Shown here piece by piece: positions 17,799 to 26,363 of a stretch of 64,000 bases of DNA. Where the stretch lies: positions 244,603 through 308,602 of the forward strand of contig JAAHFP010000001.1 in the NCBI GenBank assembly GCA_010672925.1, written 5' to 3'. The notes below the pieces were generated by a model. The model did not search any database and was not told the DNA's origin. It saw nothing but the letters and a program-made list of their open reading frames with translations. The position numbers and the translations under genes were made by a program. Numbering within the stretch: position 1 is the stretch's first letter; each line of letters begins with the position of its first letter. Source of the DNA: Symploca sp. SIO1C2. GTDB taxonomy: Bacteria; Cyanobacteriota; Cyanobacteriia; Cyanobacteriales; Coleofasciculaceae.

Positions 17799-18116
17799 AT
17801 GAAAGGTGTTGATACAGCATACTTCGGTATTCATCTTTACTCCGTGGCAGTTGAACAACCAGACAAAGCATTTGAGGATTGGGCTAAACAATGTAAGCTT
17901 GGTAATCTTAACTCACCTACAACTAGTCAGCTTTATGAATATCGCTTTCTGACTGTCCAAGAGTATATTGCTAGATTCCGAAGAGGCAAAATTAATCAGG
18001 TTCTTCCTGAAGAAGCAAAAACCATGACTGTTGAAGAAGCTCTTCAGGCTGGAAGAGTTGCACAGATAAACATTCGTAAGTTACTGACAGATAATAGAGA
18101 AAAGTTCCAAAAATGA
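17799..18116 (+). CDS. Hypothetical protein, first gene of a pair
   Basis: This 105-residue soluble product has no recognised domain. It contains FRRGKINQVLPEEAKTMTVEEALQAG near residues 59-85 and a C-terminus rich in charged residues. The next gene starts nine bases after the stop, suggesting co-transcription. The N-terminus (MKGVDTAYFGIHLYSVAVEQP) may be the remains of a longer protein, as in C-terminal toxin fragments of cell-surface toxins followed by immunity genes. That reading is speculative. Confidence 0.5.
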   Translation: MKGVDTAYFGIHLYSVAVEQPDKAFEDWAKQCKLGNLNSPTTSQLYEYRFLTVQEYIARFRRGKINQVLPEEAKTMTVEEALQAGRVAQINIRKLLTDNREKFQK

Positions 18117-18125
18117 GGTAAAGTG

Positions 18126-18500
18126 ATGACTTTGAGAACTGAGCCAAAGGATCAGCTTACTGAAAAGGTTAGGCAAATAATTGGGGAGAAAATACCAGCA
18201 GTAGAAGAAACCCCTCGTGCTGAAGCTGGTTTATCTACCTTATCTTTCCAGAGCCTGAATTATCCAGAAAGGCATATTTGGATTGATACAGATGGCGCTG
18301 GAATAGTAATTGATTTGGAAGACTGGCAGGATGAGAATGAATGGGATAATGCAATTGCTCGCATTACGGTAGAGACAATAGAAGAAGTAGTAGATATTGT
18401 CAACAACTGGCTTTCTGGAGCCAATTCGGACAATTATTCTAATTTTAATAAAGAATATGGAATAGTTAAGAAAAGCGTGAAAAGCTCAGTCTATTGCTGA
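18126..18500 (+). CDS. Hypothetical protein, second gene of a pair
   Basis: The 124-residue acidic product has a central segment ERHIWIDTDGAGIVIDLEDW and then ITVETIEEVVDIVNNWLSG. This is reminiscent of small single-domain immunity-type proteins, but I cannot assign it to a family. ATG at 18126 is preferred to the overlapping GTG; GAGGTAAAG precedes it. It follows the 105-residue hypothetical gene by nine bases, so both probably form one unit. Confidence 0.5.
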   Translation: MTLRTEPKDQLTEKVRQIIGEKIPAVEETPRAEAGLSTLSFQSLNYPERHIWIDTDGAGIVIDLEDWQDENEWDNAIARITVETIEEVVDIVNNWLSGANSDNYSNFNKEYGIVKKSVKSSVYC

Positions 18501-18601
18501 TGTTAAGCACTTGTCTGATATGATGACTATACGTATCACAATGACAGATATAATTCACTTGATTTGTCAAATTCAATATGGGTTAAGTAGAGGGGATAAA
18601 A

Positions 18602-18961
18602 TTGGCTGAGAATACCCTAACTAATGCTCAAATTGACTTTGAAGACTTCCTAACAGTTGATATACGTGTCGGGACTGTTTTGTTCGCAAAATTAAATCCG
18701 AAGGCAAGGGTTCCTGCATATGAAATGGATATAGACTTTGGTGTTGTTTTAGGTCATAAGAAAAGCTCCGCTCAGTTAACTGAAAATTATTCTGCTGATG
18801 ATTTGATTGGCAAGCAGATTTGTGCAGTAGTAAATTTTCCGCCTAGAAGAGTCGCAGGTGTGAAATCGGAAGTACTAGTATTGGCAATCGTATGCAAAGA
18901 TAACGGGACAGTTCTAATTGAGCCCAATATGCCAGTTACCAATGGAGAGAGATTAGCATGA
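18602..18961 (+). CDS. CsaA-like tRNA-binding-domain protein
   Basis: The 119-residue protein is a stand-alone tRNA-binding (EMAP-II/Trbp111-type) OB fold. It has DFLTVDIRVGTVLFAKLNPKA, YEMDIDFG, IGKQICAVVNFPPRRVAGVKSEVLVLA and LIEPNMPVTNGERL. This matches CsaA, reported as a secretion-associated chaperone and structurally a tRNA-binding module. The start is TTG at 18602 with AGAGGGG about seven bases upstream; no in-frame ATG lies nearby. The length matches the family (about 110 residues). Confidence 0.85.
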   Translation: MAENTLTNAQIDFEDFLTVDIRVGTVLFAKLNPKARVPAYEMDIDFGVVLGHKKSSAQLTENYSADDLIGKQICAVVNFPPRRVAGVKSEVLVLAIVCKDNGTVLIEPNMPVTNGERLA

Positions 18962-18995
18962 TTATGGCATAGGTACATTTTTTAGGACAAATTAC

Positions 18996-19601
18996 CTAAG
19001 TTATTGGTAAAATCCCCACATGTTCTACATAAGCATACCAATTCCAACCAAAACCCTTGAATTCAATATCTTTTAGGGCAAATTTCACATGCCAGTCTTC
19101 AAGAGAGAAAGTAACCCGATTATAGAAATCTGGCTTATTGGTCAACAGTACTAACTCCGTCCCTGCTGGTATGTCCTGCTTGTAACTTTCGTCGAGCCAG
19201 CGAGAATCTATTGGTTTTTGCTTAATTACTGTATCTCTATTAGCAATCAGCTTGACTAAACCTTGTTGATACCAAATATTCCCCCAATTAACGGTAAGGG
19301 TAAGGGAATTGTTGTCATAGGGAGCAGGAACGGTTTCACCAACAGTTTTGACGTATCTAAGGGGTTCTTTAATTATGGCGATATGGGGCTCATAGGCATA
19401 CCAGTTACTCCTATAGCCTTTAAATTCAAGATCCTTAAGACTGAATTTGATATGGTCACCTTCAATACCATAGGACTGAAGAACCAAAAGAGTACCTGCG
19501 GGAATATTTTGCTTCAAATAACTGGGCAGTTGGCTCGATTGAATCGGTTTTTGCTTAATTACGGTGTTTCTTGTAAAGAAAATTCGTACTGGATTAGTCA
19601 T
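18996..19601 (-). CDS. Two-repeat hypothetical protein
   Basis: The 201-residue product is built from two copies of a module of about 65-75 residues. Copy A (about 10-75) includes TVIKQKPIQSSQLPSYLKQNIPAG and LEFKGYRSNWYAYEPH. Copy B (about 120-198) includes TVIKQKPIDSRWLDESYKQDIPAG and IEFKGFGWNWYAYVEH. Each seems to be a small all-beta domain. No signal peptide is visible. Similar modules accompany SH3-like or cell-wall-associated proteins in cyanobacteria as far as I recall, but the function is unknown. No clear Shine-Dalgarno precedes the ATG. Confidence 0.65.
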   Translation of the reverse strand: MTNPVRIFFTRNTVIKQKPIQSSQLPSYLKQNIPAGTLLVLQSYGIEGDHIKFSLKDLEFKGYRSNWYAYEPHIAIIKEPLRYVKTVGETVPAPYDNNSLTLTVNWGNIWYQQGLVKLIANRDTVIKQKPIDSRWLDESYKQDIPAGTELVLLTNKPDFYNRVTFSLEDWHVKFALKDIEFKGFGWNWYAYVEHVGILPIT

Positions 19602-19714
19602 TTTAGATAGTTATCTGATAAATTAGCTGACTTGTGTAAATAGTTGTTTCTGTACTGTTCCTATTCCCCATTGCCCATTCCCTATTAACCTCCCAGAGCG
19701 TAGTGCTACAATTT

Positions 19715-20908
19715 TTAACCAATACTGCCACGCTTGCGAGCTTCTTTATAGGATATACCGACATTTCTTAAACCAGCACGAATCATTTGTTGTTCTAACA
19801 GGGCAAAAAAACGAGTGCGATCCCCTCCTCGGACAACTGCCTGATTATGAGCTTCTGCCAAGGCAATCGGATAACCATAACCTTTGTTTACCTGAGTCAG
19901 GGTTAAACTCAAGGCTTGATTCAGTAAGGATGAGCTTTGGGCTACCCATTCTGGTACTTCAATCCGGGCAATTTCGCTTCCCACATGGACATAGCAAAAA
20001 TAGATACGATGGTCTTCGTACAAGTCAAGAATCTTAACAGAAGAACGAAACAGAGGACTACGCTGTCCTGGTTCTAACAGATTGCCCCACAATAGACGAT
20101 CTCGCAGAGGATCAACTACCTGGCAGGGTAATTTGTCTTTGATACTACTACAATGAGTCATGCAATCATGGTTCTGCTGAGTACAGGCTTGTAACCGCAG
20201 AAAATTGAGAGCCTCAGTGCTGCGAGAAGCGCTAAGGTAACCAACTAGGGGCACATTAACTGAACGTAACTGTTCCCAAGCTGCTAGGATTGGGGGCAAA
20301 ATGCGATCGCGTGCCTCCCCTGGAAGCTTATCGAGAAACCAGTAGATTAGAGAACCATCCACCATCGCCAGATTGGGAATGTGAAAGTGAGACCCTGGTG
20401 GCTGAACCCAACGACAGGCCATTTCTGCCAGCATAGAGACTTCTGAAGCAGTGCGTCGGTGTCCCATCCACTCTTCTGTACTAATGCCCCACTGACGAGA
20501 AACATACAAGTCTTCCGGTCGATAAAATACTTCTGGTAAGCTATCTAACAAAGGATATAAACTTTGTCCATAGTGCAGCATCACCCGACCAACATTGATC
20601 AGATAGCAGTAAGCAATCTCGTGGTGAGAAGGGGAAATTTGTGAACCATCGGTGGCAAACACCGTATGGCTTTCTGGAGCCCCATTCAGCTCAAAGCGAC
20701 TATCAAGGGTTTCCACTGGTACTGCTGCGGTAAAATTAAAGCGATCACGCCATTGTTGGTGAGCTTGTACCAGTTCCTCCTGTCGCGAGTGGGTTTGTCG
20801 TAGTAGTTTTTGAGCAAGTTCTAAGCGTTGACGACTCGCAACTGCCTCCCCTTTGAGGTGCTGACTAATACCAGGAATTTGTCTTGCAATTTTCGTTAAA
20901 TCCAGCAT
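19715..20908 (-). CDS. nurA: NurA-domain DNA double-strand-break repair nuclease
   Basis: The 397-residue protein has the NurA pattern: FATDGSQISPSHHE near residue 85, a second acidic motif MVDGSLIYWFLDKLPGE near residue 182, VGYLSASRS, and a C-terminal GYGYPIALAEAHNQAVV. NurA is a Mn-dependent 5'-3' nuclease that works with the HerA translocase in archaea. No herA is in this window, which is normal for cyanobacterial NurA-like genes. A CxxxH-containing central insert (CTQQNHDCMTHCSS) holds three Cys and two His and might bind a metal. Confidence 0.85.
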   Translation of the reverse strand: MLDLTKIARQIPGISQHLKGEAVASRQRLELAQKLLRQTHSRQEELVQAHQQWRDRFNFTAAVPVETLDSRFELNGAPESHTVFATDGSQISPSHHEIAYCYLINVGRVMLHYGQSLYPLLDSLPEVFYRPEDLYVSRQWGISTEEWMGHRRTASEVSMLAEMACRWVQPPGSHFHIPNLAMVDGSLIYWFLDKLPGEARDRILPPILAAWEQLRSVNVPLVGYLSASRSTEALNFLRLQACTQQNHDCMTHCSSIKDKLPCQVVDPLRDRLLWGNLLEPGQRSPLFRSSVKILDLYEDHRIYFCYVHVGSEIARIEVPEWVAQSSSLLNQALSLTLTQVNKGYGYPIALAEAHNQAVVRGGDRTRFFALLEQQMIRAGLRNVGISYKEARKRGSIG

Positions 20909-20952
20909 CTTATCATTATAGGAAAGCCCCTTTGGGATTAATGCTCAATTTT

Positions 20953-20980
20953 CCATTCTCCATTCTCCATTCTCCATTCT
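20953..20980. repeat. CCATTCT heptamer, four copies
   Basis: Four exact head-to-tail CCATTCT units between nurA and the next minus-strand gene, a typical short tandemly repeated repetitive (STRR-like) sequence of cyanobacteria. Confidence 0.85.
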
Positions 20981-20989
20981 TCATTTTCC

Positions 20990-21370
20990 CTAAGATGGTA
21001 AACCTGCCAATAGTTGTGCTACTAACGTTTGTGCCTTGCCATCAAGACATTGCCAATCAACCTCACCGGCTTCATCAATTAGGCTAGTGTCAATCTCCAC
21101 TTCTTGGCTCTCTAATTCACTGTGGGTTGGAGTATAGTTACAAAAGCAGACTTGGAAACAAAGCTCCCACAAATTTACACATACCGAATGCTCATTTTTT
21201 TTCAAGCATAGTTCATGACCAGGGATAGGAGTCTGAACATCTTTATAACTTGCCTGCCAACTAGTATCCTCAAGCTGCTTGCGAACTTGATCGAGAATAC
21301 GAATCAAAGTTGGTTGCATTAACATTTCGGCTTGTTGCCAGCTAACAATGTCCTTAAATTTTGGCTTCAT
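20990..21370 (-). CDS. Conserved-looking hypothetical protein
   Basis: The 126-residue soluble protein begins MKPKFKDIVSWQQAEMLMQPTLIRILDQVRKQLE. A segment resembling a beta-rich domain with three Cys (ELCLKKNEHSVCVNLWELCFQVCFCNY) follows, then an acidic end with LIDEAGEVDWQCLDGKAQTLVAQL. I do not recognise a named domain; the style is that of short proteins conserved only in cyanobacteria. It lies between pyrR and nurA on the same strand. Confidence 0.6.
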   Translation of the reverse strand: MKPKFKDIVSWQQAEMLMQPTLIRILDQVRKQLEDTSWQASYKDVQTPIPGHELCLKKNEHSVCVNLWELCFQVCFCNYTPTHSELESQEVEIDTSLIDEAGEVDWQCLDGKAQTLVAQLLAGLPS

Positions 21371-21484
21371 CAGGATAGATAATTCGCTGTATACTACAGT
21401 ACCTTTTCAGGAAAAGACACTGAGCTTTGTAGTTTTAATAATTTCTCAATCTACAACTACCAATTAAATTCTCCCTTCCCTACT

Positions 21485-22057
21485 TCAAGAATCAGAAGTC
21501 AGAACCTTAATCAACTCTACAGCATCATGTCCATCAACATCCTGTAAATATACCTTAACCTGCTCTTCTGTAGCAGTTGGTAGTTGCTTACCGGTAAAGT
21601 CTGGACGAATTGGCAATTCACGATGTCCCCTATCTACTAAAACTAATAAGCGAATTACTTCGGGTCTACCGTATTCAGTCACTGCATTCAAAGCCGCACG
21701 AATAGTACGCCCTTTATAAATGACATCATCGACTAATATTACTGTTTTGCCAGAAAGATCGCAGGGAATACGAGTCTTGGCTGGTGTGCGAACACCAATT
21801 TGATCCAAATCATCTCGGTAAAAGGTCACATCTATTGCCCCTACAGGTACAGAAACTTGCTCTAGCAATTCAATTTGATACCCCAGCTGCTGGGCTAAAG
21901 TTGCTCCTCTGGTATAAATACCTATCAGCACCAATTTGGTCAAATCCCCAGTTTGTTCAATCACCTGAGATGCTAACCGGGTGATTGTGCGGCGTAGTTC
22001 TTCCGCTGAGAGAATTTCAACAATTTGAGTATGCATCCTGATGGGGTGTTTTATCAT
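21485..22057 (-). CDS. pyrR: PyrR: pyrimidine attenuator / uracil phosphoribosyltransferase
   Basis: PyrR binds pyr mRNA in response to UMP and can make UMP from uracil and PRPP. The PRPP-binding loop [18 protein letters not shown], the N-terminal [21 protein letters not shown], and [14 protein letters not shown] with [15 protein letters not shown] identify the family. A GAGGAG lies 11 bases before the ATG at 22057; family members usually begin at MxTQIVEIL, so the ATG at 22036 is an alternative. No other pyr genes are near, so an RNA-regulatory role here is uncertain. Confidence 0.92.
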   Translation of the reverse strand: MIKHPIRMHTQIVEILSAEELRRTITRLASQVIEQTGDLTKLVLIGIYTRGATLAQQLGYQIELLEQVSVPVGAIDVTFYRDDLDQIGVRTPAKTRIPCDLSGKTVILVDDVIYKGRTIRAALNAVTEYGRPEVIRLLVLVDRGHRELPIRPDFTGKQLPTATEEQVKVYLQDVDGHDAVELIKVLTSDS

Positions 22058-22615
22058 AATTTGAGACACTCCTCAGCTGAAGAATTCCATTGGTTTAGTA
22101 TGCGAGGGCATTAAGCAAACAACTATATTTTCGCTGCTACAGCTGTTGTTTGAGTACTGCTGTAGACGTAGGCCACTGTTAAATTTCGGCTCATGACAAA
22201 CATAATTGTCTGAAACCTTAATTTACCTGGTCAGGTAATGCTAAAAAATTTAAAAGCACGATGCCTAATCTGAAAGATCTAAGTCTAGCAGTATTAACTG
22301 AGATTTGTCTTGGGTAGAGTATTGATAAGAAATATTAAGAAAATTTGTGAACCAGCAATAATAGGTAAAAATCCTTAGTTATATCAACAGCCAAGGAGAT
22401 TATGACAGGGGGCTTAAGCCCCTTGTTAACTTGCTTTACCTGAGAATGTCTTAACCACCCTGGCGACTGCGATACTTTGTTTAACCAGAGGTTTTTCACA
22501 GAAAGTGACGGTTAGTCCATCCCTATAAGGAATGGGAGGGATAGCTGTCCGCCATAATGCCGAACTTTGTCTCACTGCTTTAAAAAACACCAACAACTAA
22601 TAACTTCGATGAGTT
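22058..22615. other. Intergenic region with hairpin and dispersed repeat
   Basis: This 558-base gap holds an 8-bp inverted repeat CAAACAAC (22116-22123) / GTTGTTTG (22145-22152), a perfect palindrome GGGGCTTAAGCCCC at 22410-22423, and a dispersed repeat (22421-22474) also found inverted at the end of the window. No ORF is credible. Confidence 0.6.
22421..22474 (-). repeat. Dispersed 54-bp repeat, copy 1
   Basis: Read on the minus strand this segment (GCCAGGGTGGTTAAGACATT..CTCAGGTAAAGCAAGTTAAC) matches 63811-63864 with about three differences. It may be the end of a mobile element. Confidence 0.8.
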
Positions 22616-23539
22616 TTACAGCTGACTTACCGCCCTACGTCTTGGTAGGACATAATCTCTAATAGGATTAGGATTCTGATTCCTTGCCAATAGCCGATTT
22701 CCCTCTAAAAACTTCCAAGTCTGAGGTCCAGTAATTCCATCTACTGTTATACTTTGCGCCCTCTGGAATTTGATAACTGCAGCTTCAGTTAAACTTCCAT
22801 AGTATCCCGTTATTGGACCATTGTAAATACCTCGATTTTTCAAATTTTGTTGAAGAGTAACTACAGTTTGACTTCTGCTACCCCGCCGTAGAGCCTTTAC
22901 TGATGAGGGAAAACGATTACCATTATTAACGGGTCTATATTGAGTAGATTGCTCATAGGATATGTACTTAGAAGATACATATTTGCCATTAGCAAGTTGT
23001 GACCAACCGTCAAGACTACGACCTGTCAAGCTAACTCGACTCCCATTTTTTAAGCTACTGACAATAGAACCACCAGGACAAGAGCGGACATTAAGGGGAC
23101 TGCCTTTGGTCTTCACATAACCTACACGACTGGATGAATTGCCTCCTGTGCCACCATTAGAAACTTCCTTGACGATCCACCTAGCTGATACATAGTTCCC
23201 ATCACTAAGCTCTAACCAGCCATTGACATTACGACCTGTCAGGGTTACCTGGGCACCATTAGCTAACCCACCGACAACCAAACCATCAGGACGAGAGCGA
23301 ATATTAAGGAATCTACCATCAGTACGGACTCGACCAGAAATAAGCCCAGCAGCCATAGTACTAGCAGCTGCACTCAGAATAGCCATGGCAAGGACTAGGG
23401 AGACCAAACTAATCCAAGCAGAGCTAGCAAATTTTTTCCAAATTATTCCCTCCAATAACTTTAGTTCACAAACATTCGCCTCTAAGCTGAGGGATTCGTC
23501 GTAGTTAGCAGATAATTGAATAGATGCTAGTGTTTCCAT
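22616..23539 (-). CDS. Membrane-anchored SH3b / peptidoglycan-binding protein
   Basis: The 307-residue protein has one transmembrane segment at about 40-68. Two bacterial SH3 domains follow (about 75-125, FLNIRSRPDGLVVGGL; about 145-195, PLNVRSCPGGSIVSSL). A peptidoglycan_binding_1 domain occupies about 215-280 (LRRGSRSQTVVTLQQNLKNRGIYNGPITGYYG and GITGPQTWKFL). The domains face the cell wall and suggest a structural or targeting role in peptidoglycan; no hydrolase domain is present. The gene is followed by cobD 20 bases downstream on the same strand, but no functional link is apparent. Confidence 0.85.
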   Translation of the reverse strand: METLASIQLSANYDESLSLEANVCELKLLEGIIWKKFASSAWISLVSLVLAMAILSAAASTMAAGLISGRVRTDGRFLNIRSRPDGLVVGGLANGAQVTLTGRNVNGWLELSDGNYVSARWIVKEVSNGGTGGNSSSRVGYVKTKGSPLNVRSCPGGSIVSSLKNGSRVSLTGRSLDGWSQLANGKYVSSKYISYEQSTQYRPVNNGNRFPSSVKALRRGSRSQTVVTLQQNLKNRGIYNGPITGYYGSLTEAAVIKFQRAQSITVDGITGPQTWKFLEGNRLLARNQNPNPIRDYVLPRRRAVSQL

Positions 23540-23559
23540 CGTTTTTAGTAGTAATTATG

Positions 23560-24549
23560 TTAGATAATTGTACCTATTTTTACTATCACCCAAGGAGCGA
23601 TCGCAATGGCCAACCAAACCAAGAAGCAATATCTCGTTAGTTGCAGGGCATGGGTTATCTTATCAGTTGTAATCGGGTAAACTGGCTCACCGAGAAGGGG
23701 TTTGTGTTTAGCGATTCCCTGATACCAGTTCTTTCCTCCCAGCTGGACGCCCAAAATAGCTGCGTAAGTGCACTCACTCCAACCGGAATTGGGGCTAGGA
23801 TCTTGGGGGGCATCGCGGTAACAGAGATGCCAAACTGCAAAGGGTTTGCCAGACAAAAGTGCTAAGGTAACTACTGTTAATCGACAAGGTAACCAGGTGA
23901 GAATATCTTCCAACCGGGCACTGAACCAACCTACATCAGTGTAAGGTTCTTGGCGATAACCAATCATAGAATCTAGAGTACTCGCAGCTTTATAAGCTAA
24001 AGCAAAAGGAACACTACCCACTCCGGGTACAAATGCCCCAACTATGGCATAAAACAGAGGAGCCATCACCCCATCTGTGGCATTTTCCGCTACTGTCTCC
24101 AAAACTGCACGGAGGATTTCTGGTAAGCCAAGTTTTTCTGTATCTCTACCGACATATTGAGCCAATCTAGAACGGGCTTCCTCTAACTGTCCATTTGTTA
24201 ATGGTTGTAAAACATCTACTGCTGCTGCCCGCAAACTTCTACCAGCAAAACAACTAGCTAGTAAAATACTCTCTAGAGCTACACCTAATCCTGAATTAAT
24301 CCAGCTTGCACCTTGAACAAGTAACCATCCAACTGCTCCACTGCCAATTATTAGTCCAACACCTAGACCAATTCCTGCTAAGCGAGTCTGCCATTTTTGA
24401 TGCAAATATTTAATGGCTGACTGAGTAAGCCGAGAAATCAGCCAACCCATAACCCGCACTGGGTGAGGCCAATTCCCAGGATCGCCAATAAGGTAGTCCA
24501 GACTTGCAGCCAGTAATAAAACGATAGCAGCTGTATTAGAAGTTACCAA
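23560..24549 (-). CDS. cobD: Adenosylcobinamide-phosphate synthase
   Basis: CobD/CbiB is an integral membrane enzyme that attaches the aminopropanol arm to adenosylcobyric acid in cobalamin synthesis. The 329-residue protein has the family motifs DYLIGDPGNWPHPVRVMGWLI at the N-terminus, AENATDGVMAPLFYAIVGAFVPG in the middle and YKAASTLDSMIGYRQEPYTDVGWFSARLEDI after it. The start is TTG at 24549; an in-frame TAG lies immediately upstream, so a longer protein is excluded. cobI lies 7 kb away in this window. No cobalamin riboswitch was seen upstream. Confidence 0.93.
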   Translation of the reverse strand: MVTSNTAAIVLLLAASLDYLIGDPGNWPHPVRVMGWLISRLTQSAIKYLHQKWQTRLAGIGLGVGLIIGSGAVGWLLVQGASWINSGLGVALESILLASCFAGRSLRAAAVDVLQPLTNGQLEEARSRLAQYVGRDTEKLGLPEILRAVLETVAENATDGVMAPLFYAIVGAFVPGVGSVPFALAYKAASTLDSMIGYRQEPYTDVGWFSARLEDILTWLPCRLTVVTLALLSGKPFAVWHLCYRDAPQDPSPNSGWSECTYAAILGVQLGGKNWYQGIAKHKPLLGEPVYPITTDKITHALQLTRYCFLVWLAIAIAPWVIVKIGTII

Positions 24550-24628
24550 AACCTAATGCTTCTCTCCTCTCTAAACCTCATAAGCTTCCCTAAAAATTTT
24601 CACAAAGGTTAAAAAGCTTTTGACATAT

Positions 24629-25072
24629 TTAAACAACAAAACTTGTTTCTTCTCCTTGAGCAGCTTGCCAGCTACGAGCATCATAGTAAAGATCTGCCAA
24701 GGTTATGCTGTACAATGCTTCTTTAAGCTTTAGGTGCAGTCTGTGCCAAAGAGTAAAAGTTACCCAGTCTTCAGCTTGGCCTACGTCTGGTGTATGACGA
24801 GGAAGTGGTTCTATGGTTTCACCAACTGCTTCTAAGATATGACCAAGAGAAATTTTGGCAGGCTCACGGGCTAATTGATAACCACCTTGAGCACCGCGTA
24901 TTGAGTTAACCAAACCGGCACGCCGCATTTCCATCAGCAGTTTCTCTAAATAAGGAGCTGGGAGCTCTTGCCGATGGGCTATCTGTTTAACAGAGGTTGG
25001 CCCATAAGCAGGTTGTAAGCTCAAATCTAGTAGTGCTTTGACACTATAGTGTCCACGAGTGGTGAGCTTCAT
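24629..25072 (-). CDS. Rrf2-family transcriptional regulator without Fe-S cysteines
   Basis: The 147-residue protein has the Rrf2 winged helix (KLTTRGHYSVKALLDLSLQ; SVKQIAHRQELPAPYLEKLLMEMRRAGLVNSIRGAQGGYQLAR). Rrf2 members such as IscR bind DNA and often carry three Cys ligands for an Fe-S cluster in the loop after residue 90. This protein has no cysteine at all (the loop reads ETIEPLPRHTPDVGQAEDW), so it would sense without a Cys-ligated cluster or act constitutively. It is upstream of cobD on the same strand with an 80-base gap. Targets are unknown. Confidence 0.9.
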   Translation of the reverse strand: MKLTTRGHYSVKALLDLSLQPAYGPTSVKQIAHRQELPAPYLEKLLMEMRRAGLVNSIRGAQGGYQLAREPAKISLGHILEAVGETIEPLPRHTPDVGQAEDWVTFTLWHRLHLKLKEALYSITLADLYYDARSWQAAQGEETSFVV

Positions 25073-25563
25073 AATGATTCAATCTTTGAAATAGGGTACA
25101 AGTTTTTGTACTTCATTAGCTTGCTTGGGTAATGTCTACTAACTCAGGCTGCTCTTGCTTGTGAGTCTTAGCATGAAGTTGCAGATGTTAATTTTTTGAG
25201 TTGTTTTTTAGGCAGTGTATAACTAAGGCTGCCCTCTCAACCATAACCTGATGTCTTTATCCCCAGATTGATTAATGCTGCAATCGAGGAGTACTTAGCA
25301 AGCTGTTGTTGATTGTATAGAGACACGATGGCTAGAAAAAATAACATGATCGAGAAGGACTATTTGTTCACAACCTAGCTGGTGGAGGGTGAGTAAAATT
25401 CACCAAACTCGAGCAAAAAAAATATAGCTAATGTAATTAACCATTTTTGTGTAATATAATCATATGTACTGCTATAAGCCTAAGATTTTGTTGTCTTAGT
25501 TGAGTATCAGTACAGTAAAAACCCTGAATACCACTTAATTCGTTAGTTTTTAGATTAAAACTG
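25073..25563. other. Intergenic region upstream of cyAbrB
   Basis: This 491-base divergent gap holds the promoters of the Rrf2 and cyAbrB genes. A small dyad GGTGA-N7-TCACC occurs at 25388-25404. No RNA gene or ORF is recognised. Confidence 0.4.
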
Positions 25564-25965
25564 ATGGCTAAAAAGAAGAAACCAGAACCCTTAGTAGGTG
25601 AAGAATTAGTCCTAAAAGTCAAAGAACTAGGTAATCTCACCAAGGAAGAAAAAGCTAGAGAATGTGGCTACTACACCGTGACCAAAAACGGAGTAGAGCG
25701 AGTCAATATGATGAAGTTCCTCAACGCTCTGATTGATGCCGAGGGAATTGAGTTAGATAGTAAAGCCAATGGTAATGGACGTGGAGGACGTAGTGCCAGT
25801 TTTCGTATCTCTGTGCAGTCCAACGGCAATTTGCTGATTGGTTCTGCTTATACTAAACAGATGAACTTAAAACCAGGGGAGGAATTTGAAATCACCCTGG
25901 GACGCAAACATATTCACCTTAAACAAATTGAAGACAGTGAGGAAGAAGTTGCCGAGGCATCCTGA
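25564..25965 (+). CDS. cyAbrB transcriptional regulator
   Basis: The 133-residue protein matches the cyanobacteria-specific cyAbrB family: an N-terminal GEELVLKVKELGNLTKEEKARECGYYTVTKNGVERVNMMKFLNAL, then a C-terminal AbrB-type DNA-binding swapped-hairpin (SFRISVQSNGNLLIGSAYTKQMNLKPGEEFEITLGRKHIHLKQI). cyAbrB proteins act as abundant global regulators of carbon/nitrogen balance and hydrogenase genes, and at least one paralogue is thought essential. I cannot say from sequence alone whether it is cyAbrB1 or cyAbrB2. Confidence 0.93.
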   Translation: MAKKKKPEPLVGEELVLKVKELGNLTKEEKARECGYYTVTKNGVERVNMMKFLNALIDAEGIELDSKANGNGRGGRSASFRISVQSNGNLLIGSAYTKQMNLKPGEEFEITLGRKHIHLKQIEDSEEEVAEAS

Positions 25966-26363
25966 ATTAATGACCTAGGCTCATGATAGAGCTATAAATG
26001 ACCTAGATTCTTAACTAGAGTTCGCTACCCTGAAGGTTAGAAAAGTACACGACTGGCTACCAGATTATAATCAGCCTTCAGGAGTACCAGTTTGGGCAAA
26101 ACACCTCTTTAAGAGCTATCTGGAGGATTTGCCCAACCTTCATTATTGGAGTGATTTAACTTAATTACTTATTAGTTATTAGTTGTTACTTGTTACTTAT
26201 TCTCCCAAACCCTACTTACACTTTGGTTGCAACAAAGTCTAGGGTTGTACTGCAAGCAGAAGACACAGGCTAGGCAGAGGGCTCCAAGGGAAGAAACAAA
26301 AGTTGCAAGGGAGAAGGAAATTATAAGTGATTATCCAAACCTGATATTACACCAAATCCTGTA
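25966..26363. other. Convergent gap with dispersed repeat
   Basis: About 400 bases between convergent genes. A possible hairpin GGGCAAA (26094-26100) / TTTGCCC (26128-26134) has no T-tract. TTATTAGTTATTAGTTGTTAC repeats follow near 26167, then a copy of a dispersed repeat of about 80 bp at 26273-26353. Confidence 0.5.
26273..26353 (+). repeat. Dispersed repeat of about 80 bp, copy A
   Basis: GGCAGAGGGCTCCAAGG..AAAGTTGCAAGGGAGAAGG and AATTATAAG..TTATCCAAACCTGATATTACACC align with 35015-35094 at roughly 80 percent identity by eye. No coding potential. Confidence 0.7.
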
